From positions 752,947-816,946 of the forward strand of contig OX246747.1 of NCBI GenBank assembly GCA_945910005.1: a DNA stretch of 64,000 nucleotides, written 5' to 3'. Of this stretch, positions 49,823-61,200 are shown piece after piece. This stretch comes from Isoperla grammatica. Its lineage: Eukaryota; Arthropoda; Insecta; Plecoptera; Perlodidae. Made by a program: the position numbers and the translations under genes. Under the pieces are notes generated by a model. The model made no database searches and had not been told where the DNA came from. It was given only the letters and a program-made list of their open reading frames with translations. The first letter of the stretch is position 1, and each line of letters begins with the position of its first letter.

Positions 49823-52800
49823 GTTAGTAGTATAGCTGGTATATAACTACTTAGCGCTACTCCACGCCCAGGCCGAGACTAAGGCGCAACCATTAGGCCC
49901 AGGCAGACTTCACAGCCATTGCTTGATATAATGGTGCTATTCCAATATCTCTGTTAGTAGTATAGCTGGTATATAACTACTTAGCGCTACTCCACGCCCA
50001 GGCCGAGACTATGGCGCAACCATTAGGCCCAGGCAGACTTCACAGCCATTGCTTGATATAATGGTGCTATTCCAATATCTCTGTTAGTAGTATAGCTGGT
50101 ATATAACTACTTAGCGCTACTCCACGCCCGGGCCGAGACTATGGCGCAACCATTAGACCCAGGCAGACTTCACAGCCATTGCTTGATATAATGGTGCTAT
50201 TCCAATATCTCTGTTAGTAGTATAGCTGGTATATAACTACTTAGCGCTACTCCACGCCCAGGCCGAGACTATGGCGCAACCATTAGGCCCAGGCAGACTT
50301 CACAGCCATTGCTTGATATAATGGTGCTATTCCAATATCTCTGTTAGTAGTATAGCTGGTATATAACTACTTAGCGCTACTCCACGCCCAGGCCGAGACT
50401 ATGGCGCAACCATTAGGCCCAGGCAGACTTCACAGCCATTGCTTGATATAATGGTGCTATTCCAATATCTCTGTTAGTAGTATAGCTGGTATATAACTAC
50501 TTAGCGTTACTCCACGCCCGGGCCGAGACTATGGCCCAACCATTAGACCCAGGCAGACTTCACAGCCATTGCTTGATATAATGGTGCTATTCCAATATCT
50601 CTGTTAGTAGTATAGCTGGTATATAACTACTTAGCGCTACTCCACGCCCGGGCCGAGACTAAGGCGCAACCATTAGGCCCAGGCAGACTTCACAGCCATT
50701 GCTTGATATAATGGTGCTATTCCAATATCTCTGCTAGTAGTATAGCTGGTATATAACTACTTAGCGCTACTCCACGCCCAGGCCGAGACTATGGCGCAAC
50801 CATTAGGCCCAGGCAGACTTCACAGCCATTGCTTGATATAATGGTGCTATTCCAATATCTCTGTTAGTAGTATAGCTGGTATATAACTACTTAGCGTTAC
50901 TCCACGCCCAGGCCGAGACTATGGCGCAACCATTAGACCCAGGCAGACTTCACAGCCATTGCTTGATATAATGGTGCTATTCCAATATCTCTGTTAGTAG
51001 TATAGCTGGTATATAACTACTTAGCGCTACTCCACGCCCGGGCCGAGACTAAGGCGCAACCATTAGACCCAGGCAGACTTCACAGCCATTGCTTGATATA
51101 ATGGTGCTATTCCAATATCTCTGTTAGTAGTATAGCTGGTATATAACTACTTAGCGCTACTCCACGCCCAGGCCGAGACTATGGCCCAACCATTAGGCCC
51201 AGGCCGACTTCACAGCCATTGCTTGATATAATGGTGCTATTCCAATATCTCTGTTAGTAGTATAGCTGGTATATAACTACTTAGCGCTACTCCACGCCCA
51301 GGCCGAGACTATGGCGCAACCATTAGACCCAGGCAGACTTCACAGCCATTGCTTGATATAATGGTGCTATTCCAATATCTCTGCTAGTAGTATAGCTGGT
51401 ATATAACTACTTAGCGTTACTCCACGCCCGGGCCGAGACTAAGGCGCAACCACTAGGCCCAGGCAGACTTCACAGCCATTGCTTGATATAATGGTGCTAT
51501 TCCAATATCTCTGTTAGTAGTATAGCTGGTATATAACTACTTAGCGTTACTCCACGCCCGGGCCGAGACTATGGCGTAACCATTAGGCCCAGGCCGACTT
51601 CACAGCCATTGCTTGATATAATGGTGCTATTCCAATATCTCTGTTAGTAGTATAGCTGGTATATAACTACTTAGCGTTACTCCACGCCCAGGCCGAGACT
51701 ATGGCGCAACCATTAGACCCAGGCAGACTTCACAGCCATTGCTTGATATAATGGTGCTATTCCAATATCTCTGTTAGTAGTATAGCTGGTATATAACTAC
51801 TTAGCGCTACTCCACGCCCGGGCCGAGACTATGGCGCAACCATTAGGCCCAGGCCGACTTCACAGCCATTGCTTGATATAATGGTGCTATTCCAATATCT
51901 CTGTTAGTAGTATAGCTGGTATATAACTACTTAGCGCTACTCCACGCCCGGGCCGAGACTATGGCGCAACCATTAGGCCCAGGCAGACTTCACAGCCATT
52001 GCTTGATATAATGGTGCTATTCCAATATCTCTGTTAGTAGTATAGCTGGTATATAACTACTTAGCGCTACTCCACGCCCGGGCCGAGACTATGGCGTAAC
52101 CATTAGGCCCAGGCAGACTTCACAGCCATTGCTTGATATAATGGTGCTATTCCAATATCTCTGTTAGTAGTATAGCTGGTATATAACTACTTAGCGTTAC
52201 TCCACGCCCGGGCCGAGACTATGGCGCAACCATTAGGCCCAGGCAGACTTCACAGCCATTGCTTGATATAATGGTGCTATTCCAATATCTCTGTTAGTAG
52301 TATAGCTGGTATATAACTACTTAGCGTTACTCCACGCCCAGGCCGAGACTAAGGCGCAACCATTAGGCCCAGGCAGACTTCACAGCCATTGCTTGATATA
52401 ATGGTGCTATTCCAATATCTCTGTTAGTAGTATAGCTGGTATATAACTACTTAGCGCTACTCCACGCCCGGGCCGAGACTATGGCGCAACCATTAGACCC
52501 AGGCAGACTTCACAGCCATTGCTTGATATAATGGTGCTATTCCAATATCTCTGTTAGTAGTATAGCTGGTATATAACTACTTAGCGCTACTCCACGCCCA
52601 GGCCGAGACTATGGCGCAACCACTAGGCCCAGGCAGACTTCACAGCCATTGCTTGATATAATGGTGCTATTCCAATATCTCTGTTAGTAGTATAGCTGGT
52701 ATATAACTACTTAGCGCTACTCCACGCCCAGGCCGAGACTAAGGCGCAACCATTAGACCCAGGCAGACTTCACAGCCATTGCTTGATATAATGGTGCTAT

Positions 52801-53462
52801 TCCAATATCTCTGTTAGTAGTATAGCTGGTATATAACTACTTAGCGCTACTCCACGCCCAGGCCGAGACTAAGGCGCAACCATTAGGCCCAGGCAGACTT
52901 CACAGCCATTGCTTGATATAATGGTGCTATTCCAATATCTCTGCTAGTAGTATAGCTGGTATATAACTACTTAGCGCTACTCCACGCCCAGGCCGAGACT
53001 ATGACGCAACCATTAGACCCAGGCAGACTTCACAGCCATTGCTTGATATAATGGTGCTATTCCAATATCTCTGTTAGTAGTATAGCTGGTATATAACTAC
53101 TTAGCGCTACTCCACGCCCGGGCCGAGACTAAGGCGCAACCATTAGGCCCAGGCAGACTTCACAGCCATTGCTTGATATAATGGTGCTATTCCAATATCT
53201 CTGTTAGTAGTATAGCTGGTATATAACTACTTAGCGTTACTCCACGCCCAGGCCGAGACTATGGCGCAACCATTAGACCCAGGCCGACTTCACAGCCATT
53301 GCTTGATATAATGGTGCTATTCCAATATCTCTGCTAGTAGTATAGCTGGTATATAACTACTTAGCGCTACTCCACGCCCAGGCCGAGACTAAGGCGCAAC
53401 CATTAGGACCAGGCAGACTTCACAGCCATTGCTTGATATAATGGTGCTATTCCAATATCTCT

Positions 53463-55282
53463 GTTAGTAGTATAGCTGGTATATAACTACTTAGCGTTAC
53501 TCCACGCCCGGGCCGAGACTATGGCGTAACCATTAGGCCCAGGCAGACTTCACAGCCATTGCTTGATATAATGGTGCTATTCCAATATCTCTGTTAGTAG
53601 TATAGCTGGTATATAACTACTTAGCGTTACTCCACGCCCGGGCCGAGACTATGGCGTAACCATTAGGCCCAGGCAGACTTCACAGCCATTGCTTGATATA
53701 ATGGTGCTATTCCAATATCTCTGTTAGTAGTATAGCTGGTATATAACTACTTAGCGTTACTCCACGCCCGGGCCGAGACTATGGCGCAACCATTAGGCCC
53801 AGGCAGACTTCACAGCCATTGCTTGATATAATGGTGCTATTCCAATATCTCTGTTAGTAGTATAGCTGGTATATAACTACTTAGCGTTACTCCACGCCCA
53901 GGCCGAGACTAAGGCGCAACCATTAGGCCCAGGCCGACTTCACAGCCATTGCTTGATATAATGGTGCTATTCCAATATCTCTGTTAGTAGTATAGCTGGT
54001 ATATAACTACTTAGCGCTACTCCACGCCCGGGCCGAGACTATGGCACAACCATTAGACCCAGGCAGACTTCACAGCCATTGCTTGATATAATGGTGCTAT
54101 TCCAATATCTCTGCTAGTAGTATAGCTGGTATATAACTACTTAGCGTTACTCCACGCCCAGGCCGAGACCATGGCACAACCATTAGACCCAGGCAGACTT
54201 CACAGCCATTGCTTGATATAATGGTGCTATTCCAATATCTCTGTTAGTAGTATAGCTGGTATATAACTACTTAGCGTTACTCCACGCCCGGGCCGAGACT
54301 ATGGCGCAACCATTAGGCCCAGGCAGACTTCACAGCCATTGCTTGATATAATGGTGCTATTCCAATATCTCTGTTAGTAGTATAGCTGGTATATAACTAC
54401 TTAGCGTTACTCCACGCCCGGGCCGAGACTATGGCGTAACCATTAGGCCCAGGCAGACTTCACAGCCATTGCTTGATATAATGGTGCTATTCCAATATCT
54501 CTGTTAGTAGTATAGCTGGTATATAACTACTTAGCGTTACTCCACGCCCGGGCCGAGACTATGGCGTAACCATTAGGCCCAGGCAGACTTCACAGCCATT
54601 GCTTGATATAATGGTGCTATTCCAATATCTCTGTTAGTAGTATAGCTGGTATATAACTACTTAGCGTTACTCCACGCCCGGGCCGAGACTATGGCGCAAC
54701 CATTAGGCCCAGGCAGACTTCACAGCCATTGCTTGATATAATGGTGCTATTCCAATATCTCTGTTAGTAGTATAGCTGGTATATAACTACTTAGCGTTAC
54801 TCCACGCCCAGGCCGAGACTAAGGCGCAACCATTAGGCCCAGGCCGACTTCACAGCCATTGCTTGATATAATGGTGCTATTCCAATATCTCTGTTAGTAG
54901 TATAGCTGGTATATAACTACTTAGCGCTACTCCACGCCCGGGCCGAGACTATGGCACAACCATTAGACCCAGGCAGACTTCACAGCCATTGCTTGATATA
55001 ATGGTGCTATTCCAATATCTCTGCTAGTAGTATAGCTGGTATATAACTACTTAGCGTTACTCCACGCCCAGGCCGAGACCATGGCACAACCATTAGACCC
55101 AGGCAGACTTCACAGCCATTGCTTGATATAATGGTGCTATTCCAATATCTCTGTTAGTAGTATAGCTGGTATATAACTACTTAGCGTTACTCCACGCCCG
55201 GGCCGAGACTATGGCGCAACCATTAGGCCCAGGCAGACTTCACAGCCATTGCTTGATATAATGGTGCTATTCCAATATCTCT
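53463..55282. repeat. Perfect 7-monomer (910-bp) tandem duplication in the 130-bp satellite
   Basis: Seven monomers at 53463-54372 are followed immediately by seven (54373-55282) with the same state at every variable site. The order is GCGTAAC, GCGTAAC, GCGCAAC, then AAGG with GGCCGA, then GCACAAC, then ACCATGGCACAAC, then GCGCAAC. The next monomer breaks the pattern (CACGCTCGGG, GCGCTAC). This marks a very recent duplication. Confidence 0.92.
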
Positions 55283-58200
55283 GTTAGTAGTATAGCTGGT
55301 ATATAACTACTTAGCGTTACTCCACGCTCGGGCCGAGACTAAGGCGCTACCATTAGGCCCAGGCAGACTTCACAGCCATTGCTTGATATAATGGTGCTAT
55401 TCCAATATCTCTGCTAGTAGTATAGCTGGTATATAACTACTTAGCGTTACTCCACGCCCGGGCCGAGACTAAGGCGCAACCACTAGGCCCAGGCAGACTT
55501 CACAGCCATTGCTTGATATAATGGTGCTATTCCAATATCTCTGTTAGTAGTATAGCTGGTATATAACTACTTAGCGTTACTCCACGCCCGGGCCGAGACT
55601 ATGGCGCAACCATTAGACCCAGGCAGACTTCACAGCCATTGCTTGATATAATGGTGCTATTCCAATATCTCTGCTAGTAGTATAGCTGGTATATAACTAC
55701 TTAGCGTTACTCCACGCCCGGGCCGAGACTATGGCGCCACCACTAGGCCCAGGCAGACTTCACAGCCATTGCTTGATATAATGGTGCTATTCCTATATCT
55801 CTGTTAGTAGTATAGCTGGTATATAACTACTTAGCGTTACCCCACGCCCAGGCCGAGACTAAGGCGCAACCACTAGGCCCAGGCAGACTTCACAGCCATT
55901 GCTTGATATAATGGTGCTATTCCAATATCTCTGCTAGTAGTATAGCTGGTATATAACTACTTAGCGTTACTCCACGCCCGGGCCGAGACTATGGCACAAC
56001 CATTAGACCCAGGCAGACTTCACAGCCATTGCTTGATATAATGGTGCTATTCCAATATCTCTGCTAGTAGTATAGCTGGTATATAACTACTTAGCGTTAC
56101 TCCACGCCCGGGCCGAGACTATGGCGCAACCATTAGGCCCAGGCCGACTTCACAGCCATTGCTTGATATAATGGTGCTATTCCAATATCTCTGTTAGTAG
56201 TATAGCTGGTATATAACTACTTAGCGTTACTCCACGCCCGGGCCGAGACTAAGGCGCAACCATTAGGCCCAGGCCGACTTCACAGCCATTGCTTGATATA
56301 ATGGTGCTATTCCAATATCTCTGTTAGTAGTATAGCTGGTATATAACTACTTAGCGTTACTCCACGCCCGGGCCGAGACTAAGGCGCAACCACTAGGCCC
56401 AGGCAGACTTCACAGCCATTGCTTGATATAATGGTGCTATTCCAATATCTCTGCTAGTAGTATAGCTGGTATATAACTACTTAGCGTTACTCCACGCCCG
56501 GGCCGAGACTATGGCGCAACCATTAGGCCCAGGCAGACTTCACAGCCATTGCTTGATATAATGGTGCTATTCCAATATCTCTGTTAGTAGTATAGCTGGT
56601 ATATAACTACTTAGCGTTACTCCACGCCCAGGCCGAGACTATGGCGCAACCATTAGACCCAGGCAGACTTCACAGCCATTGCTTGATATAATGGTGCTAT
56701 TCCAATATCTCTGTTAGTAGTATAGCTGGTATATAACTACTTAGCGTTACTCCACGCCCAGGCCGAGACTATGGCGCAACCATTAGGCCCAGGCAGACTT
56801 CACAGCCATTGCTTGATATAATGGTGCTATTCCAATATCTCTGTTAGTAGTATAGCTGGTATATAACTACTTAGCGTTACTCCACGCCCGGGCCGAGACT
56901 AAGGCGCAACCATTAGGCCCAGGCCGACTTCACAGCCATTGCTTGATATAATGGTGCTATTCCAATATCTCTGTTAGTAGTATAGCTGGTATATAACTAC
57001 TTAGCGTTACTCCACGCCCAGGCCGAGACTATGGCGCAACCATTAGGCCCAGGCAGACTTCACTGCCATTGCTTGATATAATGGTGCTATTCCAATATCT
57101 CTGTTAGTAGTATAGCTGGTATATAACTACTTAGCGTTACTCCACGCCCAGGCCGAGACTATGGCGCAACCATTAGGCCCAGGCAGACTTCACAGCCATT
57201 GCTTGATATAATGGTGCTATTCCAATATCTCTGTTAGTAGTATAGCTGGTATATAACTACTTAGCGTTACTCCACGCCCAGGCCGAGACTATGGCGCAAC
57301 CATTAGGCCCAGGCAGACTTCACAGCCATTGCTTGATATAATGGTGCTATTCCAATATCTCTGTTAGTAGTATAGCTGGTATATAACTACTTAGCGTTAC
57401 TCCACGCCCGGGCCGAGACTATGGCGCAACCATTAGGCCCAGGCCGACTTCACAGCCATTGCTTGATATAATGGTGCTATTCCAATATCTCTGTTAGTAG
57501 TATAGCTGGTATATAACTACTTAGCGTTACTCCACGCCCGGGCCGAGACTATGGCGCAACCATTAGGCCCAGGCAGACTTCACAGCCATTGCTTGATATA
57601 ATGGTGCTATTCCAATATCTCTGTTAGTAGTATAGCTGGTATATAACTACTTAGCGTTACTCCACGCCCAGGCCGAGACTATGGCGCAACCATTAGACCC
57701 AGGCAGACTTCACAGCCATTGCTTGATATAATGGTGCTATTCCAATATCTCTGCTAGTAGTATAGCTGGTATATAACTACTTAGCGTTACTCCACGCCCG
57801 GGCCGAGACTAAGGCGCAACCATTAGGCCCAGGCCGACTTCACAGCCATTGCTTGATATAATGGTGCTATTCCAATATCTCTGTTAGTAGTATAGCTGGT
57901 ATATAACTACTTAGCGTTACTCCACGCCCGGGCCGAGACTATGGCGCAACCATTAGGCCCAGGCAGACTTCACAGCCATTGCTTGATATAATGGTGCTAT
58001 TCCAATATCTCTGTTAGTAGTATAGCTGGTATATAACTACTTAGCGTTACTCCACGCCCGGGCCGAGACTATGGCGCAACCATTAGGCCCAGGCAGACTT
58101 CACAGCCATTGCTTGATATAATGGTGCTATTCCAATATCTCTGTTAGTAGTATAGCTGGTATATAACTACTTAGCGTTACTCCACGCCCGGGCCGAGACT

Positions 58201-61200
58201 ATGGCGCAACCATTAGGCCCAGGCAGACTTCACAGCCATTGCTTGATATAATGGTGCTATTCCAATATCTCTGCTAGTAGTATAGCTGGTATATAACTAC
58301 TTAGCGTTACTCCACGCCCAGGCCGAGACTATGGCGCAACCATTAGGCCCAGGCAGACTTCACAGCCATTGCTTGATATAATGGTGCTATTCCAATATCT
58401 CTGTTAGTAGTATAGCTGGTATATAACTACTTAGCGTTACTCCACGCCCGGGCCGAGACTATGGCGCAACCATTAGGCCCAGGCCGACTTCACAGCCATT
58501 GCTTGATATAATGGTGCTATTCCAATATCTCTGTTAGTAGTATAGCTGGTATATAACTACTTAGCGCTACTCCACGCCCGGGCCGAGACTATGGCGCAAC
58601 CACTAGGCCCAGGCAGACTTCACAGCCATTGCTTGATATAATGGTGCTATTCCAATATCTCTGTTAGTAGTATAGCTGGTATATAACTACTTAGCGCTAC
58701 TCCACGCCCGGGCCGAGACTATGGCGCAACCATTAGGCCCAGGCAGACTTCACAGCCATTGCTTGATATAATGGTGCTATTCCAATATCTCTGTTAGTAG
58801 TATAGCTGGTATATAACTACTTAGCGTTACTCCACGCCCAGGCCGAGACTATGGCGCAACCATTAGGCCCAGGCAGACTTCACAGCCATTGCTTGATATA
58901 ATGGTGCTATTCCAATATCTCTGTTAGTAGTATAGCTGGTATATAACTACTTAGCGTTACTCCACGCCCAGGCCGAGACTATGGCGCAACCATTAGGCCC
59001 AGGCAGACTTCACAGCCATTGCTTGATATAATGGTGCTATTCCAATATCTCTGTTAGTAGTATAGCTGGTATATAACTACTTAGCGTTACTCCACGCCCA
59101 GGCCGAGACTATGGCGCAACCATTAGGCCCAGGCAGACTTCACAGCCATTGCTTGATATAATGGTGCTATTCCAATATCTCTGTTAGTAGTATAGCTGGT
59201 ATATAACTACTTAGCGCTACTCCACGCCCGGGCCGAGACTAAGGCGCTACCATTAGGCCCAGGCAGACTTCACAGCCATTGCTTGATATAATGGTGCTAT
59301 TCCAATATCTCTGTTAGTAGTATAGCTGGTATATAACTACTTAGCGTTACTCCACGCCCAGGCCGAGACTATGGCGCAACCATTAGGCCCAGGCAGACTT
59401 CACAGCCATTGCTTGATATAATGGTGCTATTCCAATATCTCTGTTAGTAGTATAGCTGGTATATAACTACTTAGCGTTACTCCACGCCCAGGCCGAGACT
59501 ATGGCGCAACCATTAGGCCCAGGCAGACTTCACAGCCATTGCTTGATATAATGGTGCTATTCCAATATCTCTGTTAGTAGTATAGCTGGTATATAACTAC
59601 TTAGCGCTACTCCACGCCCGGGCCGAGACTAAGGCGCAACCATTAGACCCAGGCAGACTTCACAGCCATTGCTTGATATAATGGTGCTATTCCAATATCT
59701 CTGTTAGTAGTATAGCTGGTATATAACTACTTAGCGCTACTCCACGCCCAGGCCGAGACTATGGCGCAACCATTAGGCCCAGGCAGACTTCACAGCCATT
59801 GCTTGATATAATGGTGCTATTCCAATATCTCTGTTAGTAGTATAGCTGGTATATAACTACTTAGCGTTACTCCACGCCCAGGCCGAGACTATGGCGCAAC
59901 CATTAGGCCCAGGCAGACTTCACAGCCATTGCTTGATATAATGGTGCTATTCCAATATCTCTGTTAGTAGTATAGCTGGTATATAACTACTTAGCGCTAC
60001 TCCACGCCCGGGCCGAGACTAAGGCGCAACCATTAGACCCAGGCAGACTTCACAGCCATTGCTTGATATAATGGTGCTATTCCAATATCTCTGTTAGTAG
60101 TATAGCTGGTATATAACTACTTAGCGTTACTCCACGCCCAGGCCGAGACTATGGCGCAACCATTAGGCCCAGGCAGACTTCACAGCCATTGCTTGATATA
60201 ATGGTGCTATTCCAATATCTCTGTTAGTAGTATAGCTGGTATATAACTACTTAGCGCTACTCCACGCCCGGGCCGAGACTAAGGCGCAACCATTAGACCC
60301 AGGCAGACTTCACAGCCATTGCTTGATATAATGGTGCTATTCCAATATCTCTGTTAGTAGTATAGCTGGTATATAACTACTTAGCGCTACTCCACGCCCG
60401 GGCCGAGACTAAGGCGCAACCATTAGGCCCAGGCAGACTTCACAGCCATTGCTTGATATAATGGTGCTATTCCAATATCTCTGCTAGTAGTATAGCTGGT
60501 ATATAACTACTTAGCGCTACTCCACGCCCGGGCCGAGACTAAGGCGCAACCATTAGACCCAGGCAGACTTCACAGCCATTGCTTGATATAATGGTGCTAT
60601 TCCAATATCTCTGTTAGTAGTATAGCTGGTATATAACTACTTAGCGCTACTCCACGCCCGGGCCGAGACTATGGCGCAACCATTAGGCCCAGGCAGACTT
60701 CACAGCCATTGCTTGATATAATGGTGCTATTCCAATATCTCTGTTAGTAGTATAGCTGGTATATAACTACTTAGCGCTACTCCACGCCCAGGCCGAGACT
60801 AAGGCGCAACCATTAGGCCCAGGCAGACTTCACAGCCATTGCTTGATATAATGGTGCTATTCCAATATCTCTGTTAGTAGTATAGCTGGTATATAACTAC
60901 TTAGCGCTACTCCACGCCCAGGCCGAGACTATGGCGCAACCATTAGGCCCAGGCAGACTTCACAGCCATTGCTTGATATAATGGTGCTATTCCAATATCT
61001 CTGTTAGTAGTATAGCTGGTATATAACTACTTAGCGTTACTCCACGCCCAGGCCGAGACTATGGCGCCACCATTAGGCCCAGGCAGACTTCACAGCCATT
61101 GCTTGATATAATGGTGCTATTCCAATATCTCTGTTAGTAGTATAGCTGGTATATAACTACTTAGCGCTACTCCACGCCCGGGCCGAGACTAAGGCGCAAC

